Source: Closterium sp. Naga37s-1 | Taxonomy: Eukaryota > Streptophyta > Zygnematophyceae > Desmidiales > Closteriaceae | NCBI GenBank assembly: GCA_947471745.1 | Contig: CANJKZ010000922.1 | Span: forward strand, 3,223,001 to 3,287,000 | Direction of reading: 5' to 3' | DNA length: 64,000 nt | In this document: piece after piece, positions 29,494 to 38,909 of the stretch | How the letters are laid out: each line of letters begins with the position of its first letter | How positions within the stretch are numbered: the stretch's first letter is position 1 | The notes under the pieces: generated by a model | The model's input: the letters and a program-made list of their open reading frames with translations, nothing else | The model's database searches: none | What the model was told of the DNA's origin: nothing | Translations under genes and position numbers: made by a program

Positions 29494-29709
29494 TGTCAGA
29501 ATATGTTGTTTGTGTAGCCTGCAGTGGGGTACTCAATAGTGAGTACAGCCCCTTAGGGTTTGCTATTTGTATCTTGCTGCTTGCTAGTTCAATCATTCCT
29601 TCTCAATTCTGTTCCTACACACATTCCTAGCTCGTACTTGGCTCCTCGTTACTAGTCCTACTGTGGCCTAGGCTACTAAGCCTAGGCCGTACTCCTACTA
29701 CTTCTGACA
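29494..29709 (+). repeat. NA-2 3' LTR (216 bp)
   Basis: Almost identical to the 5' LTR; followed by aaacg, the target duplication. The near-identity points to recent insertion. Confidence 0.95.
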
Positions 29710-30032
29710 AAACGAACTACAAATTCGATTTCCCACACTCTGATCTCACTTTTTGCGTGTCTAGTCAGCATGTGCTGTCATTCTGTCAGTTTGAGTTGGC
29801 AGGGAATAACTCCCTCCCAAGCTGCGCGAGAATCAGATTCGTGACCCTATATGTTTTAGACTCGATTACAATCGGCAGAACGAGATCAACAGTTTGGTGT
29901 AAAACGGATAGAAATTCCTTTTGCCATTTTGTAAACGCCGTTGCTTGTAAAATTCCTCGATTATAAGCACACCCCCTAAAAAACAGTGTTTTTTATACTC
30001 CTTGGGGCGCTTCTATCCGGAGGCTGACGGTA

Positions 30033-30556
30033 GCAGTGTAAACCAAAACTCAGCCTTTCTACTGTATGGTAAAAAAATTGATATCTTGTTTTTGCAAGGG
30101 TAATTGGGAAAAAGCGGCCGCCCATCAGGGTAAAAAGGGTATTTTACCCAGATATTTTCAGTGTCACTGATGTTGTATTGTTGAGATGTGCAACTCCGTC
30201 GCACAATCCGGCCACCAAACGCCCTGCAAAACTGACACATTCGATACAGCTTCCTGCAAATCGGCCACCAAATGTGTCAGATTTTGTATCGCGGCCAAAA
30301 GGATGGTCGACTACAAAATAGACCACGGAGTCTGATTTCGCGAAAGCTGTATTAGACCATATGGTAGACTATAAACCAGCGAAATCAGCTTTTAGCGGAT
30401 CTGACACACCCTCGTTGCATATGAAGCACCTCTGGCAAGGCAGCAGTCGCGGCTGACTGCCCAGCGATTCCTGCATTCAACCATGGCTTCCCTCCTCCCG
30501 TTCCAAGGCAGTCCAGCGTAATCCCTCTGTTCGTCGTAATCGCATCGCATCTCGTC
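30033..30556. other. Intergenic region upstream of the NDC1-like gene
   Basis: AT-richer than the retroelements. It holds short internal echoes (gcggccaccaaa-like and gtgtcagattttg-like pieces between 30200 and 30410) and no open frame I would call a gene. The promoter of the downstream gene should lie here, but I cannot point to a convincing TATA box. Confidence 0.5.
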
Positions 30557-32092
30557 ATGGAGCACATTCCCGCCGTCGCCAGCACGCCCCCCGAGGCGAT
30601 GTATCGCGACGTCGTGCATCGCCGCTGGGCGCGCGCGTTTCTCTTCCACCTGCTCTCCATCGGCCCCTTCCTCTTCCTCTGGGCCGCGCCGCTCGTCCTC
30701 CGCGCGGGCCTCCTCCCCACGTTCCTCTCCTTCTTCTCGCTGCGCCTCTACCTCGCTTTCGCGATTTTCGATCTTTCGCAACTTCTTTTCGTTCTAGCTC
30801 GCCACGCCATCGTCGTCGCAGATGCCCCTCCCCTCCCCTCCACTGCCTCCCTCCTCGCTTCCGCCGCGAATCTCGCCGGATTTTCCGGCACATCGGATCC
30901 ACGCCCGTTCGTGCACCAAGACCAACAGATTCGCGCAGTGCACGGCGGGTTTCGCGGGCCCGCCAGCCAATGGGAGGCGGAAGCGGCTAGGGCGACGCTG
31001 GCGGGCCGCGCCAAGTTCGCTTCACTCTGCGCCGCGGCGGGCGCCGCAGGGGCGATCGCGCTCTCGCTCTTCCGCGCACAGCTTCTGGGCGGCGCGGTGG
31101 AGATCGAATCCAACGGCGCGTGGCGGCCAGACGGTTGGGCCGTGGCGGGCGAGGCGGGATTCGGCGGCGCGGTGGGGGTGCTGTTCGCGGCGTACCACGT
31201 GGTGCGGCGCGACTACCTCCTCGCGTTCCCCGTGCTGCAGGTGCGCCGCGCAGCTGTGCTTCACCCCGCCCACGCGTAGGTCTCTTCCACAAATGCGCCT
31301 TCATTCCCTTGCCGCCGTGGTGCACGGCTGCAAGGCGAGGGAAGCTGAGAGTTGGGAGTTGGCGCGGCAGCGCTGCACTCCATGACTCACCTCTCTATCC
31401 CTCTCTAAACCCACAACCCTATTGCCGCCCTCTCTATGCCATCCCCCATACCCCTTACAGCGCGCCCCGTTCTACCGATTCAAGACGACCCTCCCGCGCT
31501 GCGCCACATCAGCAGCCACATTCGGGTGCATCACCGCCCTCCTCTACTCCCTCCTGCTCCGCCCGCTGCTGCTGCCCCTCCTCGCCACCGCCACCACCAC
31601 CGCCACCGGCATCCCGCTCCCCTTCCTCACCGCCCTGCCTCTGTCCATCCGCGCGCTGCTGCTCTCTCTGCTCGCCCGCCTGCACGCCGTGGCGTTCCTC
31701 GCCTTCGCCTGGGAGGCCGCTGCAGCCGCCACGAACATCTTCCTCACCCACCGCCACCTCTTCCTCTCCCCGCCCTCCTCCCCCTCCTCTCCCCTCGCCC
31801 CCCTCCTCCTCGCCCTCTCCCCCTCCCCGGCCCCCGCCCCTCCTCCGTCCCCATCCCCCCTGCCCCTCCTCGCACTGCCCGCGCCCCCCGCCCTGCCCCG
31901 CCTCGTGCTCCACTGGGCGCTGCTCGACCTCTCGCTGCTCGCCGAATCAGAGGCTGACACGTGGCGCCGCGCGGCGCTGTATGAGTCGCAGGAGGCGTAC
32001 AGCGCGGTGGTGGCGGCGTGCATCCGCCCCGTCGATGGCATGACGCTCAGGGTGGCTGCTGCCGCTGGTTACCCCACCGTTACAGGTGTGCT

Positions 32093-32131
<39 letters not shown>

Positions 32132-33530
32132 CTCATTGCAGTCACCCACGGCTGCAGTCACTGCAGCCGGGTTTGTCTCTGCTGAAGGGATGAGATGGCG
32201 GCAGGGGAAGAGCGGAGGGGAGGGGATGGAGGGGCAGGCGCTGCAAGCGGGAGGGGTTGGGGGAAACGGCGCATATGGGGGGTTCGGGGGTCAGGGCTGG
32301 AATGGAGGAGCGGGCTCAGATCGTGGCGGGGCAGAGGGGGCAGGGGGGAGTGGAATGGGCGTGAGGGGGGTTGAGGGGAGGAGGAGAGCGCCCAGCGCAG
32401 CTGAGGTGTTCTTCGACTGGCAGGTGAGAGGGCAGCAGGTGAGAGGGCGGCAGGTGAGAGGGCGGCAGGTGGGAGGGCGGCAGGTGAGAGGGCGGCAGGT
32501 GGGAGGGCGGCAGGTGGGAGGGCGGCAGGTGGGAGGGCGGCAGGTGGGAGGGCGGCAGGTGGGAGGGCGGCAGGTGGGAGGGCGGCAGGTGGGAGGGCGG
32601 CAGGTGAGAGGGCGGCAGGTGGGGCAGGTGGGCTGGTGGCAGGTGGGGTGGTGGCAGGTGGGCTGGTGGCAGGTGGGGTGGTGGCAGGTGGGCTGGTGGC
32701 AGGTGGGGTGGTGGCAGGTGGGGTGGTGGTAGGTGGGGTGGTGGCAGGTGGGGTGGTGGCAGGTGGGGTGGTGACCCAAATGCGATGCCTTCATCCACCC
32801 GCAACTCTTCAATCCTAATTCCACTTCCTCCACACCCCTCCATCTCTCCCCCGCACACCAGCTGTGCGCCATGAGCATGCGGGCGCTGGCAGCGCTGACA
32901 GCAGCGTCGCGGGGGGAGGACCGCATGGGCGTGGCGCAGATGGCGGGCGCCAACGCTGCTGCGCTCTCCTCACTGCTGTCCGCGCTGCTCGCCCTCGATC
33001 ACCTCCTCCTCTCCCCTTCCCACCGCCACCCCGCCACCCCCGCCACCTTCTCTGGCTTCGGGGAAGCTTCCTCGCAAGCGACTCCTCCGGGTGCCTCTCA
33101 ACCTGCCCACTTCCACCAGACTTCGGCTCTAGCTTCGGGAAGTGGGGGATTGTTTGGCACACCAACCCTCGGTCTTAGGTATGGAGGTGCTGAAGCAGGT
33201 GGCTCGGCCGTACCAGGCGTGGGAGCAGGGGGTGGGGCGGGGGGGAGAGCGGTGTACGGAGAGGGGGTGGTGGGGCCGGTGTGGGGCGAGGCATGGGCCA
33301 TGGCAGATGTGGTGCGCACCGCTCTGTACCGCATTGCAGAGACGTTTGGGGAGGAGATGGTGGAGAAGGGGGGTGGAGGGATGGGAGGAGGGAGGGGGGG
33401 AAGAGGAGGCAGTGGGGCAGGGGCGTGGAGGGTGGATGAGGCGTGGTTGCCTGCTGACATGCAGCCGCTGTTTGGGTCGAGAGACGCTCATGCAGCCAAG
33501 GTGCTGTCGCTGCTGGCACACACTGAGTAG
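30557..33530 (+). CDS. NDC1: NDC1-like nuclear pore membrane protein (three exons)
   Basis: Exons 30557-31240, 31461-32423 and 32862-33530 (introns 31241-31460 and 32424-32861) join in phase 0 with GT-AG borders and give about 771 residues. NDC1 anchors the nuclear pore complex in the pore membrane. Hydrophobic segments at about residues 24-50, 55-88, 150-173 and 198-220 plus two in exon 2 fit its six-helix N-terminal part. The C-terminal half has blocks I remember from plant NDC1: LHWALLDLSLLAESEADTWR, ALTAASRGEDRMGVAQMAGA, and AWAMADVVRTALYRIAETFG. It is longer than the plant proteins I recall because of Gly/Pro-rich loops and a 12-Gln run. No repeats of retroelement type break it. Assignment is from remembered similarity; the topology and exon joins are read from the sequence. 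Confidence 0.8.
32094..32129 (+). repeat. CAG microsatellite encoding 12 Gln in the NDC1-like gene
   Basis: Twelve uninterrupted CAG codons in exon 2, in a poorly conserved loop. Likely length-variable between individuals. Confidence 0.9.
32424..32774 (+). repeat. Intron 2 minisatellite made of 15-bp units ending in CAG
   Basis: From the exon 2 border, thirteen units of gtgagagggcggcag or gtgggagggcggcag (32424-32618), one 9 bp unit gtggggcag, then about ten units of gtgggctggtggcag or gtggggtggtggcag. Each unit boundary reads CAG|GTGRG, close to a 5' splice site consensus, and each is in the same phase as the exon. The frame stays open until TAG near 32730. Confidence 0.88.
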
Positions 33531-34072
33531 CGTGGTGCACGGCAGCGCGTTTTTGTCTCGGTTTTGTAGTCATGTGATGTGAGGAACTGCTTACATGCTA
33601 ATTCGCGTGCAGGAGCAGCAGAGTGTAGGTTAGTTGCAGAAACGTTGGTTTGATGTGATGGAAACAGCACAGCACATCATACAGATGTGTGTTCTTGGTC
33701 CACAGCACATGTGGCAACAGTTGACATGTGAGAAAGATCAGTACACATTAATGCTGGTGTTCACAATATGTACAAGCATGGCAAGTGTTGGAAACAAGTG
33801 ATTTATAACGCTTCTGTCGTATCAAAGCTTCGACACAAAACGGAACTGACTACAGCGAAGAAACACTTGAGTCAACCAAGGCAACCGTCGGAGGTTGCGC
33901 GAAGGTCAAAGGTCGGAGACCTTTGACCTGACGAAACGTACAGTGCGACAGTAAGGACACATAACTGACTCGTTATGGAGCAGTTACCCGAGTCGGCACT
34001 GTATCGAACCGCAACAGCAAAAACAGTTAAAATAGAACTTTCATATTCCTCTGTAATCATATAAAAAGCTTG
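33531..34072. other. Intergenic region downstream of the NDC1-like gene
   Basis: Contains the presumed 3' untranslated region of the gene; I see no further gene. The minus-strand open frames here lack recognisable features. Confidence 0.45.
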
Positions 34073-35388
34073 TACCGTAATCACCCGGACATACCACCCG
34101 CCGAAATTGTAGACCCCCCGGGTGGCTTGTGCGGGGTGGGTGTTATAGTTGACCCCGTTTGTACTATACCCCCCCTTTTGGGGTGATTTTTTATAACACC
34201 CCCTTTTTTTACACAGAATGCAGGGCTGACGTTTCATTTTAAGCTTCCCTGATTCCGGGGAAAATTTTCCCCCTCTATTATGGGTGCACATTTTCCAGAA
34301 AAGCAGTACCCTGATTGCTCAGGGTTGTAAAGTAGTTAACACTGATTGTTCAGGGTCGAGAACTGAACATCAGAGTAGTAACGCGCGCTTTGTTACCGGG
34401 GAAAATATCCCCTCTCCATAAAGTCTCGAAGTTTCGATCAGAACGAAGTTTCGAAGAAACTTCGTCTCGATAAAGCGGGAAGGGGGGGGATTACGCACAT
34501 GTCGGGGGATCACTGCGATCAATCCAAGGCGGGGTCATCGGAAGGAAACTTCCGAGAAACTTCTTTTCGATAAGTCGGGGAAAATATCCCCACTCTCCAT
34601 AAAGTCTTGAAGTTTCGATCAGAACAAAGTTTCGAAGAAATTTCGTCTCGATAAAGCGGGAAGGGGGGGGATTACGCACATGTGGGGGGATCACTGCGAT
34701 CAATCCAAGGCGGGGTCATCGGAAGGAAACTTCCGAGAAACTTCTTCTCGATAAGTCAGGGTCCACACAGTCGATACTCTGTTAAGTCAGGGTCCACTAA
34801 CAGCCTAGTCTGTTACACTGTACTCAAAATCAGGGATAGCTAAACTATTACTCTGATTGGATCAGGGCTAGAAATTCAATAACTCTGAAATTTCAGTCTC
34901 GACGAAGTGGAAAGCCTGAAATCACCCTGAAATCAGGGTAATTACCCTGATAAAATCAGCCCTGACAGAATGCCTTATTTAGGTGTTAACGAGTATGTGC
35001 AATGACGGGGGGACATCGCGACGATCACTTTTTGCACGAAATTACATGGTAATTTCGAAAGTATCTGCTGGGGTCACCTCCGTCCCACTTTTTCACTGTT
35101 GCCACGCTGGTAGTTCTTTCGCTATCAAGTGGCCAAAGAGGTGCCACCTCGCAACTTCAAGGAGGAGTCAATGTTGTCGTCGAAACTGACAATCTCGCTT
35201 CCAACTGTGATGCTAAACCAACCTTGAAAACACCCAAGCTGCCTATTTATAGAAACCCTTACACTAAAAAAAGGTAAATATATATGCACCCGGGTGGTAT
35301 GTAGCTTTTTCCTATGAGAAGCCCCCCCCCATTTTTTTGCTGTATTTAAAGTAAGACCCTAGGGTGTTATGTCCGGGTGATTACGGTA
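34073..35388. mobile_element. TIR-2, inverted-repeat region of about 1.3 kb
   Basis: The sequence taccgtaatcacccggacat at 34073 recurs in inverted form ending at 35388. The match extends to 27 bp with one mismatch. The termini resemble those of TIR-1 (taccgt...ccgg). No transposase-like frame lies between. The inside holds a 180 bp tandem duplication, runs of C and T, and several short palindromes such as aatcagggtaattaccctgat. It may be a non-autonomous DNA transposon with TA targets. A caution: the right end lies only 150 bp from the primer binding site of Cop-E and may overlap its LTR. Confidence 0.5.
34398..34757. repeat. Tandem duplication, two copies of about 180 bp
   Basis: 34398-34576 and 34577-34757 are near-identical, starting ggggaaaatatccc and containing gaagtttcgatcagaac, attacgcacatgt and gatcactgcgatcaatcc. 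The unit is rich in short inverted repeats (gaagtttcg with cgaaacttc). Confidence 0.85.
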
Positions 35389-35539
35389 TCTCTTTGCTAT
35401 TATTTAACTTATCTTGTTCTCACACACTAGTACAAGGTGGTTCAAGACAACTCTTTATTAAACGCTTCCGCTGTTACAACTCTACGTCAACACCTGATCT
35501 TAGTCCTGAAAGTTCCTAAGGGGTTTTCTCAGCCCAACA
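34984..35539 (+). repeat. Candidate 5' LTR of Cop-E
   Basis: The primer binding site at 35540 requires an LTR ending at 35539 (gcccaaca). Going upstream, ctatttataga at 35243-35253 looks like a TATA box, and tgttaac at 34984 would give matching TGTT...AACA ends. With no second copy in the window the start is uncertain. Confidence 0.4.
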
Positions 35540-35551
35540 TGGTATGAGAGC
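35540..35551 (+). promoter_or_regulatory. Cop-E primer binding site
   Basis: TGGTATGAGAGC, one base away from the common copia site TGGTATCAGAGC, lying just before the gag start. Confidence 0.7.
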
Positions 35552-35594
35552 AAGGCAGGACAAGATCACCTTTTAACCTTTTACAATACAAGTC

Positions 35595-36806
35595 ATGGCT
35601 ACACGAAAGGAGAGGAGCTCCTCCAACGGATCACTCGGTACTACTCCTACTCCACCTCCAGCTTCTGGCCTGCAGACAGAAGAAGGCACAGCTACAAGAC
35701 CAGCTGCGGAATCATCGGAAACTCCCGGAAACCAAGCAACAAGCTTCGACCCAAGTATGATGGAGAAATTTTTCTCCTTCATGTCCTTCTACGAGCAACA
35801 CCAGCAAGCAGCTCCTGCGCAATCAAACAACAGCGACAACAACGACAGAGCAACACCAAAGAGTCTTGATGGTTCATCATACGCGCGCGGAAATCAACAA
35901 CAACCTACCTTTGCTCCGTATGAGCCTCAACGCGGCTCTGTCAGTTTCGCGCCGCAGCCGCAGTCTTCACATGGACAAGAGAAGACACTGGACGCACTTC
36001 AGGTGCAATCGTAATTTGCACACGTTCTCAAATTACAAACATCGACGCTTTTCGACGGGAAGGATTTTTAGACCTGGTCTTTCGAGTTTGAGCTGATGAT
36101 GGAAGGCGCGCAAATCCTCGGATTCTTCGACGGGTCCCTGCCATATCCAGTACATGGGACACAGTACGACAAGCAACAATATACGTATCAGTCGCTGATG
36201 GCGTATACGATAATTCTTCGAAACTTGACGCCAAACGAGCAACAAAACATTCGTTCTTATCGAGGATACGGCAACTCCGCCGAGCTGGCATACGACCATC
36301 TAAAGAACCTGTATCAAGCAACAGACAACGTTAACCAGAGTCGTCTCATGGCACAGTTGACAACAGTAGAAATGAAACCCGGCGAAAAGGGAATGGCTTA
36401 TATTAGCCGATGTCGCGGACTGCGCGACAGACTCCTTCGATGCGGAGAATCAATTTCGGAAGAAGCATTCGTAACAGTCATCATCGACGGCCTTGGTCCT
36501 CATTGGCGCTCCACTCGAGCACTTCTTCGAGCTCACGGGAAAATCTCCGAAGCAGCACTCTGCGCCGAAATTCACGCTGAACAGCAAGACATGGACCTGC
36601 ACGAAGAACGACACAAGAACAAAGCATTAGCACCGGAGTTTGCCTTCCACACTCAACGACACTACAACAACAACAACCGACAAGTACAACAGTACGTCCC
36701 ACCGTTTTGTCACCTTTGCAAGACATCCGGTCATCCGCGCACACACTGCCCGAATCAGCAGCAATCGACAACACCGCAACGTCAACTTCGGCCGTCAAGC
36801 AGTTGA
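35595..36806 (+). pseudogene. Cop-E gag with CCHC zinc knuckle
   Basis: ATG at 35595 (MATRKERSSSNGSLGTTPTP). A disordered Gln/Asn/Pro-rich N-terminus is followed by two in-frame stops (36012-36014 and about 36069). The capsid-like part continues in the same frame: DGKDF, WSFEFELMMEGAQILGFFDG, NLYQATDNVNQSRLMAQLTT and VTVIIDGLGPHWRSTRALL. It ends in a regular zinc knuckle CHLCKTSGHPRTHC. The base use is less GC-rich than families A and G, so this is a distinct copia lineage. It stops at 36806 and is fused to a Cop-A pol piece. Protease onwards is missing. Confidence 0.85.
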
Positions 36807-37498
36807 CGCTGCTGTCACTGACGCTTCCCTTGAGACTTGTGTTGCGTCTGGCCTCGTTGCTGAGCTACTTGAATTTGCTGCTGCCTGTTGTCTAGACTAC
36901 ACCACTGCTCTTGTTGCTGAGTCTGAGTCTGCCAGTCCTCCGTCCGTCGGGGGTGAGTGTGCTCTTGGCACGGACGTCCTTGAGGACAGGCAGGAGGACT
37001 TCGAGTGTCTTGCAGCTGCTGTACCTCGTTTCGCTTCCATGCTGCTTGCCCCTGAGGGAGACCCGGATGCACCAGACGTCCCGACCCCACGCTCTTACGC
37101 AGAGGCGATTACGGGTCCCTACTCTTCTCAGTGGCAGGCAGCCATAGATGTCGAGATGGCATCCTGGAAGTCCACAGGCACCTACGTCAACGAGGTTCCC
37201 CCACCTGGGGCGAACATAGTCGATGGCATGTGGATTTTTAGGGTGAAGCGGCCGCCGGGTTCTCCGCCTGCCTTCAAGGCGCGTTACGTTGCTCGAGGCT
37301 TCAGTTAGGGACAGGGGGTTGAGTACTTCCAGACCTTCTCCCCCACCCCAAAGATGACTACTCTTCGGGTGTTGCTGCACGTCGCTGCTCAGCGTGACTA
37401 CGAGTTGCACTCTCTGGACTTCAACACAGCTTTCTTATAGGGCAGCCTGCACGAGGAGATCTAGCTGCGCCGCCCACCTTGCTTCACTGGGTCGTTTC
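36807..37498 (+). pseudogene. Cop-A5a fragment: end of linker and start of reverse transcriptase
   Basis: Reads AELLEFAAACCLDYTTALVA, GGECALGTDVLEDRQEDFE, PTPRSYAEAITGPYSSQWQ, DGMWIFRVKRPPGSPPAFKA, then stops replacing Gln or Trp codons (about 37306, 37438 and 37463) and ends at RRPPCFTGSF. At 37498 it jumps backwards to integrase sequence, so this is a fragment of a different copy from A5b. Confidence 0.85.
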
Positions 37499-38115
37499 CT
37501 TGCCGGAGACCTCGCCGACACTGCGTTGGACAGGAGAGGTTGGCGATGTGTCAGTGTTCCGGGTCTGGGGCTCTCGTGCCTTTGTTCGCGATACGTCCGT
37601 GGACAAGCTCTCCGCCCGCGCTTTTCCCTGTGTCTTCCTTGGCTTTCCCCCTGACGCGCCTGGCTGGCAGTTTTACCAACCCACCTAGCGCCGTGTCATC
37701 CCCTCTCAGGACGTCACGTTTGACGAGTCGGTTCCCTTTTACCGTCTCTTCCCCTACCGCTCTGCCCCTCCCCCACCCTCGCCGCGCTTCCTTGCTCGAG
37801 GTCCCCCTCCGGTAGACCCCCTCCCCCCCCAGGGTCCTGCTCCCTCAGGTGTATCTCAGGTAGACCCTCTCCCTGGTACTCTGCCTTTTGAGGTAGCTGT
37901 CGGCTCAGGTGCTGCTCGAGGTGCTGCGTCTGGGGGTGCTGCGTCTGGGAGTGCGGAGCCTGGGGGTGCTGAGTCTGAGTGTGCCGGGTCTGGGGGTGCT
38001 GGTCCTGGAGGTGCTCGTACAAGGGGTACTGGAGCTGCCGGGACTGGTAGTGTTGGGGGAGCTGGAGCTGGAGGGGCTCGAGCTGGAGACCCTGCAGAGC
38101 CTGGAGGCACTGGAT
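37499..38115 (+). pseudogene. Cop-A5b integrase C-terminus and first part of linker
   Basis: Reads GSRAFVRDTSVDKLSARAFP, PPDAPGWQFYQPT, a TAG, DVTFDESVPFYRLFPYRSAP, SGVSQVDPLPGTLPFEVAVG and short GGAE repeats. The SPQQLREW segment is deleted here: the first repeat block passes straight into GPGGARTRGTGAAGTGS. It stops at repeat X. Confidence 0.78.
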
Positions 38116-38909
38116 GTTGGTTCAACCCTACGGTTTGCATTCGGCTTGTTGTCCGTGTGCGTGCATGCGTGTGTGCATGGAATGGTATGAGGGCATGAAA
38201 TAATATATATTTCATGCTTACAATAGTGTGTGAATGATGAGGCATGATTTTGAATGTGTGTGTCAAGTCAATAGCGAGTTATCGCTAGTCGCGTGTCACG
38301 TCGTCGTTTGCGTGTCGTGTGCGGTTTTCTATTTTGTCGTGTGTGGAACGTTCGGCGTGTCGCAGGTGTGCGCAGCAGAATTCCAAGAACTCAAGGAAGG
38401 ATTTATTTTGAAGAACCAGAGCCTTGGTTTCAAGAATCAAGTGATTTCGAAGCTCTCCAAAAGGGTAAACTTTAAGATAGTGAGAATAGTTGCATTACTT
38501 TGTGTAGTGTAACATTTCTCTTGGTGTAGGCCCTTGTGGAGGGTAGTTTCGAGACCCTTCGTGGTTGGGGACAGTGTGGCACTGTTCCACATCACTGTAC
38601 CTCGGCTCTTGGGGTTTGTAGGAGCTGGGAGTCAGTCCCAACTCGTAACTCTTCCTAACTTGTGTTCTAAGTCTATAGTGGCTGCCATAGTGCCGTTCGT
38701 TCAAACCGATGCTGTGTCGTCAATCCTTTATCAAATCTTGCAATCTAAATTTCTTATTGTAGGCGACGTTAAGACGCTCCAGATCCAAGTTGAATCAGGT
38801 CATTTGAAGCTGTGACCAGAACGCTATCAACGTTTGAAGCCGCTCTGCAGAAATCCGTCTATGCACTCTATCTTTCGTTTTAGGCACATTCAAGCCTATT
38901 GTGACTATA
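38116..38909 (+). repeat. Repeat X, full copy inserted in the Cop-A5b linker
   Basis: About 794 bp interrupt the linker between two copies of cactgg (38110-38115 and 38910-38915), which may be a target duplication. It begins atgttggttcaaccctacgg and ends attgtgactataa, with no inverted ends and no LTR. It contains exon-like frames (AEFQELKEGFILKNQSLGF, then HITVPRLLGFVGAGSQSQL) separated by a stretch with a gtaaac donor-like start and a ttggtgtag acceptor-like end. I cannot identify the product. A partial inverted copy is at 3143-3564. Confidence 0.6.

Larger units (their letters stand above)
27623..29709 (+). mobile_element. NA-2, non-autonomous LTR retrotransposon (about 2.1 kb)
   Basis: Two 216 bp LTRs flank 1655 bp, with the target duplication aaacg at 27618-27622 and 29710-29714. 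It has a primer binding site, a perfect 6 bp stem-loop, GGGCCCACC, GC-rich minisatellites, a poly-C run, the block gctgccgctgaggggggtgg shared with NA-1, a distal degenerate repeat and a polypurine tract. There is no gag or pol. All six frames over 27850-28950 are long and open only because the repeats lack stops. I infer mobilisation in trans by copia A/G proteins. Confidence 0.93.
27429..30032. mobile_element. TIR-1, short inverted-repeat element (about 0.5 kb) split by NA-2
   Basis: The 26 bp ends at 27429-27454 and 30007-30032 are inverted copies (about 23 of 26 match) starting taccgt and containing ccgg, tagaagcgc. Both sides also hold the motif cctcgattataagc followed by cacccc and a run of A. 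Without NA-2 the unit is near 510 bp and has no coding capacity, so it is MITE-like. The outer TA may be the duplicated target. A 16-17 bp near-direct repeat gcagtgtaaccaaaa lies outside both ends. The termini resemble those of TIR-2. Confidence 0.6.

Noticed and set aside
31120..32043. 307-codon Arg/Ser/Pro-rich frame overlapping the NDC1-like gene
   Set aside because: Out-of-frame shadow of exons 1-2; the NDC1 frame explains the conserved blocks and splice sites.
32424..32774. CRISPR-like regular repeat array
   Set aside because: Units are contiguous 15 bp repeats without spacers, inside a eukaryotic intron.
38116..38909. Repeat X as a Helitron or classical MITE
   Set aside because: No TC...CTRR ends with a terminal hairpin and no terminal inverted repeats were found.
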